A stretch of 64,000 nt of DNA from Planctomycetota bacterium (GCA_021781415.1 JAJXWW010000157.1:1-64000), one strand, 5' to 3'; positions 43,202-52,926 are shown, counted from the stretch's first letter. Numbers and translations: made by a program. Notes: generated by a model not told the origin, from the sequence alone.

Positions 43202-46200
43202 ATGGCCATGCCGCTAACTTGTCCGCGCGGCCACCAGTGGGAAGCCGACGGACAAAATCTCTCTGCTGCTCCTACCTGTCCGATATGTGGTCTCGCGCCG
43301 TCCTCCGCAACTCCCGCCATCCCGCCGACGTTGGTTTTGCAGGGAGTCCCCCTCGTCTCCAGCGACACGCCGTCGAACGCGGCCACGATCCCGCGCGCTC
43401 CACAGGATAAAGAGGATCGATCGCGCCTTCTGTCGCAGCACATCCCCGGCTATGAAATCCAGGGAGAGTTGGGGCGCGGCGGCATGGGCGTGGTTTACAA
43501 GGCGCGGCAAATCAAACTGAATCGCGTGGTGGCGCTGAAAATGGTTCTCGCCGGCGCGCAAGCCGACCCGCTTCAACTCGAACGATTCCGAGCCGAGGCG
43601 GAGGCGGTAGCGCGGCTGCAACACGCCTACATCGTGCAGATTTACGAAATCAGCGACTACAACGGCTGTCCATACTTTTCGTTGGAGTATGTGGACGGCG
43701 GTAATCTGGCGCAAAAGCTCACCGGCGTCCCGCAGCCGCCGCGCTTGGCCGCCCACTTCATCCGCCTGCTCGCCTTGGCCATGCACAGCGCCCATCAGAA
43801 GGGCATTATTCATCGCGATCTCAAGCCCGGCAACATCCTGCTGGCCCACCCGACCGAGCATGCTTCCGATTCGGATACGTTTCACAACGAGATGCAGGCG
43901 ACGTTCCGCCTCTTTGGCATCCCGAAGATCACGGATTTCGGTTTGGCCAAACATCTCGACGTGCAATCGCAGACGCGCACCGGGGCAATCATGGGCACGC
44001 CCAGCTACATGGCTCCCGAACAGGCCGAAGGGCACGCGCATTCCATCGGCCCAGCAACCGACGTCTACGGACTGGGGGCCATCCTCTACGAGTTATTGAC
44101 GGGGAGGCCGCCCTTCGAGAGCGAAAGCTCGATGACCACCATTCGCCAGCTTTTGACCGACGACCCCGTTCCGCCGGCACAGCTGCAACTGAAAGTACCG
44201 CGCGATTTGGAGACGATTTGTCTGAAGTGTTTGGAGAAGACTCCCGCGCGCCGCTATCACAGTGCCGAAGAACTCGCCGAGGATCTGCAACGCTATCTCA
44301 GCGATCAACCGATTGAGGCGAGGCCCGTCGGATGGTGGGGCAAGACGCTCAAATGGGTGCGCCGCCATCCCACCAAGACCACGGTGGCGACGGTGATTCT
44401 GCTTTCGATCGCCACCTTTTTACTCATGGGATTGCTCTACCACTTGCAGATGAAGGCCGCTTTCGAGAAGACGCGCGAATACTCCGACGCCAATCGGAAG
44501 AATCTCGTTCGCATGCATGTCGCCCAAGGTACGAGCGCCCTGAACAATGGCGACGGCTTTACCGCGCTGTTGTGGTTCACCGAGGCACTGCATCTGGACG
44601 GCGGCACATCCGAGGACGAAAAATCCCATCGCCAGCGCATCGCCACATTGGAGCGCGCCCTGCCTCGCCCGCAGCAATTGTGGATTCACGAAGGGGCAAT
44701 CTACGAGACGCAGATTGATCCCAAGGGCGAGCGCGTGCTGGCGGCGGGCGAGGAAGGTAAAATATACATTTGGGACATCCAAAAGGGCGAACGTGTCGGC
44801 GAACCGCTGGTTCTGGGCGGGCCGGTCGTATTCGCCAGCTTCAGCCCCGACGGTTCGCGCGTCGCCGCCGCTGGAAAAGACGGCACGGCGCGCATTTGGG
44901 ATGCCGCGACGGGCTTGCCAATTACTCCCCTGTTGCCCATTGGCGGCGCGGCGCGCGACCTCGCCTTTAGTCCCGATGGACGGCAATTGGCGACGGCCGC
45001 GGGCGAGGCGGCGCGCGTGTGGGACGCGGCGAACGGGAAACTCTTGCCCGGAGAATTAACACATAAAGGATCGGTAAACGCCGTTCGCTTCAGCCCCGAT
45101 GGCCGATTGCTGGCGACTGCCGGCGACGATGGCTTGGTCCGTCTGTGGGAAGCGGCGTCGCGCAAACCATCCCCCATCGTCTTACCGCACGATCGAGCGG
45201 TCCTTTGTCTTGCTTTCAGTCCCAATAACAAGCAATTGGCCAGCGGCAGCGCGGATCGATCGGCACGAGTGTGGGACTTGGAGTCCGGAGTCGCCGTGGG
45301 GCGGCGCTTGTGGCATCGCAGCGCGGTGTCGCGCGTGGTTTTCAGCCCGTTTGGGAAGCGTCTGTTGACCAGCGGCGAGGACGGAGCGGCCATGATTTGG
45401 CGTGTGGCCGACGGCGAGCGACTGGTCGAACCCATGAGGCACAAAAGCGTCATCCGATGCACGGCATTCAGCCCAGACGGCTGCCGCGTGGCCACGGCGG
45501 GAGACGACAACTCAGCCCGCGTTTGGAGTGCCAACACCGGCGAACCGTTGACGCCCCCTCTCCGTGCGAACGGGAGTGTCAATCGCGTGTGCTTTGGGCC
45601 GCGCGGACGGCGTTTGGTCGTCGCTGGCGACGATGGCACCGTCCGCCTTTGGGATGTGGCGTGCCGTCATCGCGCGCGTGTCGTCGAGGAAGGAGCCGAT
45701 TTTCGACGCCGCGCGGATCGTGAATTGCGCGTGGGTACGCTCGACGACCCGCCTCCCGACGACGAATCCATGGGTCGAACAAGCCCCGATGGTCGCCTCG
45801 TTCTGAAGATCGGCAACGACAACACCGTGCGCGTCTGCGATCGCGCGAACGGCAAACAGGTTGCCCCGCCTCTGGCCCATCGCGGCGAGATCCTTCACGC
45901 GGCCTTCCGTGCCGACGGTGCGCAGATCGTTACCACCAGCGCCGATGGAACGGCGCGCGTCTGGGAAACGGCTTCCGGCGCTCCCATCGGCGAGGCGTTA
46001 TGTCATGCCAGCGCCGTATTGTACGCCGATTTCAGTCCCGACGGGCATCGACTCGTCACCGCAAGCGACGACAACACGGCCCGAATTTGGGAAATCGAGA
46101 GTGGCAAATTATTGGTCCCGCCCTTAAAGCACGAAGGAACCGTGACGCGAGCGATTTTCAGTCCGAACGGACGGCGCGTGGCCACCGGCAGCCTCGATCA

Positions 46201-47278
46201 AACGGCCCGAGTCTGGGACTCTGCCACCGGACAGACATTGACCCCGCCCTTGCTCCATCCTTGGGATGTCCGAAGCGTCCGCTTCCGCCCCGACGGCCGA
46301 GAGTTGATCGTGGTTGGAAGCAACGGCGCGATTTGGGCCTGGGAACTGCCCAATACCGATCGATCCGTTGAGGAACTCGTTGATCTGGCAAAGATGCTTT
46401 CCGGAAGTCGGATCGACGAACAACGCGGGTTGATGCCGCTAACTTCCCTCGAACTAGAGAGAGTTTGGTCATCGCTCCGCGCTTCGCGCGACGATTTGTT
46501 TCACTTCTCCGCCGAGGAAGTGACGGCTTGGCATCGACAAACCGCCGAAGAGTGCGCGCGCGCCCTGCATTGGGAATCCGCGCTGTGGCATCTGAATCGT
46601 TTGCTCGAAAAGGAGCCGGACAACTGGCTCTATCTTGCCCGCCGCGGTCGCATCTTTGCCGAACTCAATCGTTGGACGGAGGCCAGCGCCGATTTCTCTG
46701 GAGTCGTGCGCTTGGCCCCGAAAGAGGCGGAGGCATGGTGTCTCCACACCCTCCTCCGCCTGCGGGCCGGCGATGGCGACGGGTATCGCAAAGCCTGCGC
46801 CGCACTCGATTCGATCGAGCGCGAGAATGGCGCTTGTCGTCTCGCCTATCTAACCGCTTGGACCTGTACGCTCTCGCCGGATTCGGGAGTAAAGGGAGAG
46901 CGTCTGGTTGAAATGGCTAAGCGCGCGGTGGAACGCGACGCAAACGATCCGGATTATCTCTGTACGCTGGGAGCGGCCCAGTTGCGCGCCGGCGATTACC
47001 GAGCGGCCGAGAAGCTGCTCACCGAGGCCCTCTCGCTTCAAGGACGGAGGCCGCATATACGCGAGAATCTGTGGTTGTCCCTCCTCGCTTCGCGTCTGGG
47101 CAAAGTAGACGAGGCGAGGCGACAGCTCGACGAAGCCACCCTCGGTCTCACCGCCCTGAGTGCGGGAAATAATGCCCTCGAAAATACCGCGCTGCCCTGG
47201 GTTCAACGACAGCAGCTGGAAATACTCCGACGGGAAGCCGAGGAAGCGTTGAAGAAACCAAAAGAGAAAGGAACGTAA
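43202..47278 (+). CDS. Ser/Thr protein kinase fused to WD40 propellers and TPR repeats
   Basis: 1358 residues, ATG 43202 after GAGGA. A short zinc-ribbon-like N-terminus ('CPRGHQW...CPICGLAP') precedes a Hanks-type kinase (about 80-365) with 'GELGRGGMGVVYKARQ', 'VALKMVL', catalytic 'IIHRDLKPGNILL', 'ITDFGLAKH' and 'GTPSYMAPEQA', all key residues intact. One membrane helix (about 395-417, 'TTVATVILLSIATFLLMGLLY') separates it from an outer region of some 14 WD40 repeats (about 480-1060) and TPR-like helices (about 1110-1350). A transmembrane receptor kinase layout typical of planctomycetes; ligands and targets unknown. Confidence 0.92.
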   Translation: MAMPLTCPRGHQWEADGQNLSAAPTCPICGLAPSSATPAIPPTLVLQGVPLVSSDTPSNAATIPRAPQDKEDRSRLLSQHIPGYEIQGELGRGGMGVVYKARQIKLNRVVALKMVLAGAQADPLQLERFRAEAEAVARLQHAYIVQIYEISDYNGCPYFSLEYVDGGNLAQKLTGVPQPPRLAAHFIRLLALAMHSAHQKGIIHRDLKPGNILLAHPTEHASDSDTFHNEMQATFRLFGIPKITDFGLAKHLDVQSQTRTGAIMGTPSYMAPEQAEGHAHSIGPATDVYGLGAILYELLTGRPPFESESSMTTIRQLLTDDPVPPAQLQLKVPRDLETICLKCLEKTPARRYHSAEELAEDLQRYLSDQPIEARPVGWWGKTLKWVRRHPTKTTVATVILLSIATFLLMGLLYHLQMKAAFEKTREYSDANRKNLVRMHVAQGTSALNNGDGFTALLWFTEALHLDGGTSEDEKSHRQRIATLERALPRPQQLWIHEGAIYETQIDPKGERVLAAGEEGKIYIWDIQKGERVGEPLVLGGPVVFASFSPDGSRVAAAGKDGTARIWDAATGLPITPLLPIGGAARDLAFSPDGRQLATAAGEAARVWDAANGKLLPGELTHKGSVNAVRFSPDGRLLATAGDDGLVRLWEAASRKPSPIVLPHDRAVLCLAFSPNNKQLASGSADRSARVWDLESGVAVGRRLWHRSAVSRVVFSPFGKRLLTSGEDGAAMIWRVADGERLVEPMRHKSVIRCTAFSPDGCRVATAGDDNSARVWSANTGEPLTPPLRANGSVNRVCFGPRGRRLVVAGDDGTVRLWDVACRHRARVVEEGADFRRRADRELRVGTLDDPPPDDESMGRTSPDGRLVLKIGNDNTVRVCDRANGKQVAPPLAHRGEILHAAFRADGAQIVTTSADGTARVWETASGAPIGEALCHASAVLYADFSPDGHRLVTASDDNTARIWEIESGKLLVPPLKHEGTVTRAIFSPNGRRVATGSLDQTARVWDSATGQTLTPPLLHPWDVRSVRFRPDGRELIVVGSNGAIWAWELPNTDRSVEELVDLAKMLSGSRIDEQRGLMPLTSLELERVWSSLRASRDDLFHFSAEEVTAWHRQTAEECARALHWESALWHLNRLLEKEPDNWLYLARRGRIFAELNRWTEASADFSGVVRLAPKEAEAWCLHTLLRLRAGDGDGYRKACAALDSIERENGACRLAYLTAWTCTLSPDSGVKGERLVEMAKRAVERDANDPDYLCTLGAAQLRAGDYRAAEKLLTEALSLQGRRPHIRENLWLSLLASRLGKVDEARRQLDEATLGLTALSAGNNALENTALPWVQRQQLEILRREAEEALKKPKEKGT

Positions 47279-47392
47279 ACCTCAACGCCGCGCCGTTCCT
47301 CGCTTCGACCCAGTATCCGTTGGCGAATCCGCGCCGTTCGATTACGATGGCATCGTGGTTTCAAGGATTATGCGGACAGAATGGGACGGCGT

Positions 47393-48130
47393 ATGACGTA
47401 TTGTTTAGGCATCACGACCAAGCATGGGCTGGTGTTGGCGTCGGACTCGCGCAGCAACGCGGGGTACGATCAAGTGAACGTCTGTCGAAAGATGCACTGT
47501 TTCGTGCAGCCGGACGAACGGGTGTTCGTCGTGCTGACGAGCGGCAGCGTATCGTTGACGCAATCGGTGCTGTCGCTGTTGCGGCACGATTTCGATCGCG
47601 GCGAGGGGTTGGCCTCCGTGCCGTCTCTCTACGACGCCGCCCGTCACGTCGGCGATCGCGTGCGGCGCATCGCCGAACTCGACCGCGCCGCGCTCGAGCG
47701 GGACCAATTCGCCTTTAACATCCATTTTCTCTTGGGGGGACAGGTGCGCGGCGAAAAGCCGTATTTGTATCTCATTTATCCTCAAGGCAATCCCTTGGCC
47801 GCGACGGAAGAATCGCCGTATTTGCAGATCGGCGAGTGCAAGTACGGCAGGCCGATCCTCGATCGCGGCGTGCGCTACGATCAAACGAGTCTCGAAGAAG
47901 CGGCTAAGTACGCCTTGATCTCGCTCGACTCCACGATGCGTTCCAACGTCACCGTCGGCCCGCCCATCGATTTGTTGACCTATCGAGCCGACGAGTTTCG
48001 CCTGTCGCGGCGACGACGTTTCGCGGCCAACGATCCCGAGTTGCTGGCGGTGCAAGTGCAGTGGGAACGCTCGCTTCGCATGGCCGTGCGCGACCTACCG
48101 GCCATTCGCTTCGACGAGGTCGAGGGATAA
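47393..48130 (+). CDS. Anbu-type proteasome-like peptidase
   Basis: 245 residues from ATG 47393. The product starts 'MTYCLGITTKHGLVLASDSRSNAG', so removal of Met exposes Thr2, the N-terminal nucleophile of proteasome beta subunits; an upstream in-frame ATG at 47381 would block this. K33 ('CRKM') and the 'SDSR' segment fit the Ntn-hydrolase site. Length and 'GGQVRGEKPYLYLIYPQGN' fit Anbu, the ancestral bacterial beta-like subunit, rather than HslV. Anbu usually lies in an operon with ATP-grasp, alpha-E and transglutaminase genes; here those are 27 kb away. Substrate and regulator unknown. Confidence 0.85.
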   Translation: MTYCLGITTKHGLVLASDSRSNAGYDQVNVCRKMHCFVQPDERVFVVLTSGSVSLTQSVLSLLRHDFDRGEGLASVPSLYDAARHVGDRVRRIAELDRAALERDQFAFNIHFLLGGQVRGEKPYLYLIYPQGNPLAATEESPYLQIGECKYGRPILDRGVRYDQTSLEEAAKYALISLDSTMRSNVTVGPPIDLLTYRADEFRLSRRRRFAANDPELLAVQVQWERSLRMAVRDLPAIRFDEVEG

Positions 48131-48158
48131 GTTTGCCTCTCTCGTGCCTGGAAAGAAA

Positions 48159-48201
48159 GAATCCTCCGCGACTCGGCTTATGGCCGTCTCGCGAAGGATT
48201 C
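48159..48201. terminator. Bidirectional terminator between Anbu and the sigma factor
   Basis: Arms GAATCCTCCGCGA (48159-48171) and TCGCGAAGGATTC (48189-48201) pair over 13 positions with one mismatch, between two convergent genes. The loop is 17 bases. Confidence 0.65.
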
Positions 48202-48224
48202 GTGAGCGGATCGGTCGTCTCAAC

Positions 48225-49238
48225 TCAACCGAGCAGTAAACTCGGCTCCCAGCCGACTCGTTCGGCGGAGGCACGAAGTTTTTCGAGCGCGCGATTCTGA
48301 ATCTGGCGAACGCGCTCTTTGCTGATGCGGAGCAGGTGGCCGATCTGCCGCAGGCTGTGCGTGCCGTTGCCGGTCAGGCCGAAGCGCAAATCGAGTACCT
48401 TCCGCTCGCGCGGTCGCAGATTCTCCATCAGATACTGCAACGCTTCTTGGCGCTCGGAGTTCTGACGTTGCGTCGAACTCTCGTTATCCGGCATGGCTTC
48501 CGTCAATTTGAAGTCGCTGTCGTCGTCGAGGACGGCATTGAGCGAGACCGGAGTGCGCGTGGCCGTTTGCAGATGGGTGAGGTGTTCGAGGCTGCTGCCG
48601 GTGCGCGAGGCAAGTTCCTGCGGGGTGGGCAGATGTTTGCCGCCGTGAGCCAGGGCTTCGGACTCTTGCTGAAGGAGACCGAGTTCCTGAAGGTGGTGCG
48701 GCGACAGGCTGACCAAATGGCTCTGGCGGGCAACGGCAATTTGCAGCGTCTGACGAATCCACCACGTCGCATAGGTAGCCAAACGGGTTCCGTGGCTGAC
48801 ATCGAATCGATCGATGGCCTGCATCAGACCGCAGACGGCTTCCTGAAGCAAGTCGGCATAGCTGAGGGCGTGATGGCGAAAGCGCTTGGCAACGTGAGCG
48901 GCCAAACGGATGTTCGCCGAGGCAAGCCGATGCTTGAGGTGGATATACCGATCGTGCAAGCGGCGAACGGCAGCGAGGCTGCGGGCCTCATTATCGCAGT
49001 GTTCGCGGACGAACTGAGCCATCGGCCACGGTTCCAAGGCCGGGCGATGTTGGCGGAGGCGTGGGAAGTTGCGGATCAGCACTCGCACGAGTTCACATTT
49101 CGTTTCCCAGAAATCGGCGAGCAGCTCGCGCTCTTCTTCCGGTGTCAACAGGTCCGAAGAGAAAATCGTGGTCGTCGCCACGGGGGTTGTCTCTTCGGTC
49201 TCTGGCGGGCGCTTCCGACGTCGCGTCTTCATGGCCAT
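48225..49238 (-). CDS. RpoD/SigA-related sigma-70 factor (group 2/3)
   Basis: 337 residues. Region 2 is clear ('ANIRLAAHVAKRFRHHALSYADLLQEAVCGLMQAIDRFDVSHG', '...YATWWIRQTLQIAVA'), region 3 follows, and region 4 ends with the -35 helix-turn-helix ('RERKVLDLRFGL...SLRQIGHLLRISKERVRQIQNRALEKLR'). Region 1.1 is missing and the N-terminus is short, so it is an alternative RpoS/SigB-like rather than the primary sigma. Stands alone, convergent with Anbu. Confidence 0.9.
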   Translation of the reverse strand: MAMKTRRRKRPPETEETTPVATTTIFSSDLLTPEEERELLADFWETKCELVRVLIRNFPRLRQHRPALEPWPMAQFVREHCDNEARSLAAVRRLHDRYIHLKHRLASANIRLAAHVAKRFRHHALSYADLLQEAVCGLMQAIDRFDVSHGTRLATYATWWIRQTLQIAVARQSHLVSLSPHHLQELGLLQQESEALAHGGKHLPTPQELASRTGSSLEHLTHLQTATRTPVSLNAVLDDDSDFKLTEAMPDNESSTQRQNSERQEALQYLMENLRPRERKVLDLRFGLTGNGTHSLRQIGHLLRISKERVRQIQNRALEKLRASAERVGWEPSLLLG

Positions 49239-49976
49239 CTTTTCCTACAACTAGAGGCTAAACGTATCGTGTCCCCAAAATCAACAAGTCGTCGTTCTCC
49301 CGGAGCGACGACGCCAACAGCTTCCGATCCCAAATACCGAAGCGACAGTATGGAGAGCCACGCTGGCATCGGTCTGAGGCCGGATGGATTCGCATCGCGG
49401 TAGAGTTTCCATTCGACGATTTCAACGCACCCCTCGAAACGGAGACAGCACGGCAACGAACTTCATCGCCCACTCCGGCCCCATCCTGACGAGGCGCGCA
49501 AGGCATACGGTCGCGGACTCTGCCGCCCAGGGAGAGGAAGGCCGCCTTCCAGGTTCGCAGTCCTTTGGAACCGTATGCGCGGGAAAGGGTTCTCCCTGAT
49601 CTTCCTAACGTGCCGCCTTATTGTAAAGTCCCGATGAGTCCATAGCAAGATTTATTATCGAAAAGTGCGCGGATTGTTTGAAGGAGGTTTGCGCCGCTTT
49701 TCCGACTCGATTTGCGCTCAGAAGAGGTCTTTTCACTTGACAACTCACGATCCTGCTTCACGTTACATCATCGACCCGACGGCAGCGAACGCTGCCGAGC
49801 ATTTCATCATCGGGACGATCGACCTCCTTCCATCGGCTTTTTGGCATTCTTTCTCGCGTGATGTAGAATGAAGTGTTCCTACATTGGTGTTCTGCGTTTG
49901 CCTCTCGTCTCCCCCGTCGGCGAGGAGGTGGAGTCCACGACAGAGCAGATCGTGGGAACAGCGGAGGGATTCGGTA
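49239..49976. other. Large intergenic region, 738 bases
   Basis: Lies between the divergent sigma-factor and diguanylate-cyclase genes. It holds a perfect TTGACA at 49737-49742 without a well-spaced -10, and a small hairpin CGGCAGCG/CGCTGCCG at 49780-49797. No open frame here has a convincing product; a non-coding RNA cannot be excluded. Confidence 0.5.
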
Positions 49977-51008
49977 GTGGAATCACCGAAGTGTTCGCTC
50001 TTGGTCGTCGATGACGAGCCGTATATTCTGCCGACGTTAAAAGCCCTACTGTCGGGAGAGTACGAGGTCATCACCGCCGACTGCGCCGATACCGCGAAAG
50101 CCATTTTCGCGCGCCGATCCGTCGATCTCGTCCTGACCGATCAGAAGATGCCGAGGCAGACCGGCATTCAACTTCTCGAATGGGTCTGCGCTCACCATCC
50201 GCGCACCGTTCGCTTGCTGATGACCGGACATGCGGAGCTTGAGGACGCCGTCAACGCCATCAATCGCGGGCAAGTCTACCACTACTTGCTCAAGCCCTGG
50301 CGCACCGAAGAGTTGATCCAGATCCTTCGCAATGCCGCCGAGAAATTTCAGCTGGAACGCAGCCGAGACAGGCTCCTCGAACAGCTGAGTCTGCTCAACG
50401 CCGATCTGGAACAGCGAGTCACCGACCGAACCCGAGCGCTGCAAGAAGCCAATCACATGCTGGAACAGCGCGCGCGCGAGCTCGAGCGCCTGGCGCTGAC
50501 CGACTCCTTGACCGGGTTGTTCAATCGTCGAGCCATGGAAGAATTGGCTCGCTTCGAACTGAAACGCCATGCCCGCTATCCCAGTCCGCTGACCATCGGA
50601 TTGATTGACATCGATTGCTTCAAAGAGATCAACACCCGCTATTTGCTGCCGGGCGGCGACGAAGCGCTGAAGGCGTTGGCTCGCATCTTAACGACCTCGG
50701 TGCGCGAGGTGGATTCCGTCGGCCGCATCGGCGGCGACGAGTTTCTCATCATCGCGCGGGAGACGAATGAGGAAGGGGCGAAGCATCTCGCCGAGCGGAT
50801 TCGCGCCACGGTCGCCGCCACGCCGATTCCCTACGGAAAGCAGACGATTCGCATTTCGGTGAGTGTGAGTTTTGCGGTCGCGGACGTGGATGCGCCCGCC
50901 GATTTTGAGATCCTCTATCGCCTCGCCGCCAGTTCCATCAAAGATGCCAAGGAGATGGGGCGCAATTGCTTCGCGGTCTGTCGCATGACGGCGGAATCGT
51001 TAAGCTGA
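49977..51008 (+). CDS. Response regulator with diguanylate cyclase (GGDEF) output
   Basis: 343 residues from GTG 49977, chosen for its GGAGGG site at 8-base spacing and because it opens directly into the receiver ('SLLVVDDEPYILPT'). Receiver about 7-125 with phospho-acceptor D55 ('VLTDQKMP') and 'LLKPW'. A coiled-coil linker (about 130-175, 'LEQRVTDRTRALQEANHMLEQ') leads to a GGDEF domain with intact GGDEF and an RxxD inhibitory site exactly five residues before it ('REVD...GGDEF'). Makes c-di-GMP on phosphorylation, with product inhibition. No cognate kinase adjoins. Confidence 0.93.
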   Translation: MESPKCSLLVVDDEPYILPTLKALLSGEYEVITADCADTAKAIFARRSVDLVLTDQKMPRQTGIQLLEWVCAHHPRTVRLLMTGHAELEDAVNAINRGQVYHYLLKPWRTEELIQILRNAAEKFQLERSRDRLLEQLSLLNADLEQRVTDRTRALQEANHMLEQRARELERLALTDSLTGLFNRRAMEELARFELKRHARYPSPLTIGLIDIDCFKEINTRYLLPGGDEALKALARILTTSVREVDSVGRIGGDEFLIIARETNEEGAKHLAERIRATVAATPIPYGKQTIRISVSVSFAVADVDAPADFEILYRLAASSIKDAKEMGRNCFAVCRMTAESLS

Positions 51009-51015
51009 GGGTCAA

Positions 51016-51792
51016 TCAAAGCGGCGATCGTTCGGGAGCCGAGCAGCGAGAGTATGCGAAGAATAGATTGCGAGCCGCCTTGCGCGTGTCCTTGGCCAAT
51101 CGACACAACTCACCGATGAGTCTGGGATGACACAACGCGCTCGCCGCCAGTCGGAACGGCGCGAGCCGTCCCTTCTCGATCGTCCCGACCAGCTGCGGGG
51201 ATAGGGCGGTGTGCATGTCGTCGGAGATGACGCGCAGACAGGCAAAAGGAACTCGACGTTCCAGACACAATCGAGCAACCACGGCGCTTTCCATGTCCAC
51301 GGCCAAGGCGTTGTAGCGGCTTCCTAGCTCTTGTTTCTCGGTAGGATCGCTGAGGAGTCGCGGCACGGTCAGAAGTCGCCCCGATGCCGCTGGGCTTCGA
51401 TTCGCTTCCAGAAGGGGCGATGTCGGCCATCGACGATTTTCAAGATCGACGATTTCCGTTGCCTGCACCGCATCGCCCACCTGAAGATGGGATTGCAACG
51501 ACCCAGAAAAGCCGAGCAACAACAGCGAACGCGGACGATACGGTACATCGCCCAGACGCGGCTCGCTCAAACACCAGCGCACAGCCGTCTCCATCGCCGT
51601 CGCGCCGATGCCGGTTTCCAGCATCAACACCGATTCGCCTGCCCTCGCGCGGAATTCGGCGCGGCAGGGAGCGCCCGCAAAGCGCTTCCGAAAAGAATAA
51701 GCGCGCCGGAAGTACATCGACTCGCGGCGCAGCGCGAACACCACGCAGGGATCGGTTAGGGGCCGGTTGCCATTCGTCACGAGATCTGCCAC
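51016..51792 (-). CDS. hpnG: Hopanoid-associated nucleoside phosphorylase
   Basis: 258 residues, GTG start. Nucleoside phosphorylase/MTA-SAH nucleosidase fold ('METGIGATAMETAVRWCL' pattern near 60, 'LLLLGFSGSLQSHLQVGDAV', 'ALAVDMESAVVARLC', 'CLRVISDDM'). In hopanoid biosynthesis HpnG removes adenine from adenosylhopane to give ribosyl(-phospho)hopane. It overlaps the end of hpnH by 16 bases, indicating translational coupling, and follows shc-hpnH in one operon, which decides its identity over a general nucleosidase. Confidence 0.85.
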   Translation of the reverse strand: MADLVTNGNRPLTDPCVVFALRRESMYFRRAYSFRKRFAGAPCRAEFRARAGESVLMLETGIGATAMETAVRWCLSEPRLGDVPYRPRSLLLLGFSGSLQSHLQVGDAVQATEIVDLENRRWPTSPLLEANRSPAASGRLLTVPRLLSDPTEKQELGSRYNALAVDMESAVVARLCLERRVPFACLRVISDDMHTALSPQLVGTIEKGRLAPFRLAASALCHPRLIGELCRLAKDTRKAARNLFFAYSRCSAPERSPL

Positions 51793-52796
51793 ATGAGCAT
51801 TTTGAGACTGTCGCCCATTCGTTTATTGACGCCGAGAGCGGCGGAGGGTTCGTAGCCGCAGTGTACCATGCAATGCTCGCAGCGCGGATCTTTGCCGGCC
51901 CCGTATTGGTCCCAATCGGTGTTTTCCATCAGATCGTCAAAGGTCTCGTGGTGTTCGTCGGTGATGAGATAGCAGGGGCCTTTCCACCCCTTGACGTTGC
52001 GGGTCGGATTGCCCCAAGCGGTGCAGGTCAGTTCGCGTTTGCCGCTGAGAAACTCCAGGTAGATCGGCGAGGACATCATGCGATATTTGCCCAACAGTTT
52101 CTCGGCTTCCTGAAACTTGGCGCGAATGTCGTCGCGCGTCAGGAAGATCTCGGCCGCGCCTTTGGGATTGGTCTGCTGTACGGCGGTGTATCCGTAGGCC
52201 GGAGAGAGCATGAACCCATCGACGTTCAGTTTCGTCAGGTACGCGAAGAGCGCGTCGATCTCGGCGAGATTCGTTTCTTTGTATATCGTCGTGTTGGTGC
52301 AGACGAGGAAGCCGGCCTTTTTGGCGGCGATGATTCCCTCCACGGCAGCTTGGAAGACCCCCTGGCGTTCGACGGCCAAATCGTGCGTCTCTTCGAGACC
52401 GTCGAGATGGACGTTGAAGAAGAAGCGGCTCGTCGGTCGGAACTCGCGCAAGCGCTTCTTGATGAACATGCCGTTGGTACAGAGATAGATGTGTTTGCGT
52501 CGCTTCAATATCCCGTGTACCAGCGCGCCGATTTCGGGGTAGATGAGCGGCTCGCCGCCACAGATACTAACGATGGGCGTGCCCGCTTCGTCGACCGCTT
52601 GGAGACACTCCTCCACGGTGAGTTTATCCTTGATCGTCTGCGAATACTCTCGAATGCGTCCGCAGCCGGTGCAGGTCAGATTGCAGGCGTGCAGAGGCTC
52701 GAGCATCAAAACGAGAGGAAATCGTTTGGTACCTTTCAGAATCTTACCGGCCATGTAGCCGGCCATACTTGTCGTGAGGCTTAGAGGAAATCGCAT
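51777..52796 (-). CDS. hpnH: Adenosylhopane-forming radical SAM enzyme
   Basis: 339 residues from ATG 52796 (AGGAG eight bases upstream; the frame extends 12 codons further). Radical SAM enzyme adding a 5'-deoxyadenosyl group to diploptene, the first step of hopanoid side-chain extension. Cluster motif C38-N-L-T-C42-T-G-C45, 'VSICGGEPLIYPEIGALV', and a C-terminal Cys-rich segment 'DPRCEHCMVHCGYEPSA'. Second gene of the shc-hpnH-hpnG operon. Confidence 0.92.
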   Translation of the reverse strand: MRFPLSLTTSMAGYMAGKILKGTKRFPLVLMLEPLHACNLTCTGCGRIREYSQTIKDKLTVEECLQAVDEAGTPIVSICGGEPLIYPEIGALVHGILKRRKHIYLCTNGMFIKKRLREFRPTSRFFFNVHLDGLEETHDLAVERQGVFQAAVEGIIAAKKAGFLVCTNTTIYKETNLAEIDALFAYLTKLNVDGFMLSPAYGYTAVQQTNPKGAAEIFLTRDDIRAKFQEAEKLLGKYRMMSSPIYLEFLSGKRELTCTAWGNPTRNVKGWKGPCYLITDEHHETFDDLMENTDWDQYGAGKDPRCEHCMVHCGYEPSAALGVNKRMGDSLKMLMWQIS

Positions 52797-52847
52797 GGAA
52801 ATGCTCCTAAAAAAGCCAGTTCGGCCAGACATTCGGATTCAGTCGTT

Positions 52848-52926
52848 CCAAGTTCTGAGTTCCAAATGCTGAGTGCCGAGCTTTGTTCTTTTCCTCAGAA
52901 CTCGGAACTTGGCACTCAGAACTTGG
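52848..52926. repeat. Short palindromic element between shc and hpnH
   Basis: CCAAGTTCTGAGT (52848-52860) and ACTCAGAACTTGG (52914-52926) are perfect inverted repeats; a second pair, CTGAGTGCC and GGCACTCAG, is nested and overlaps, so two alternative folds are possible. It occupies the gap between shc and hpnH and may adjust relative expression. Confidence 0.7.

Noticed and set aside
48336-49403. Plus-strand frame of 355 codons
   Set aside because: It is antisense to the RpoD-like sigma factor, whose regions 2, 3 and 4 are plainly readable on the minus strand.
51384-52784. Plus-strand frame of 466 codons
   Set aside because: It is opposite hpnG and hpnH, both with convincing motifs.
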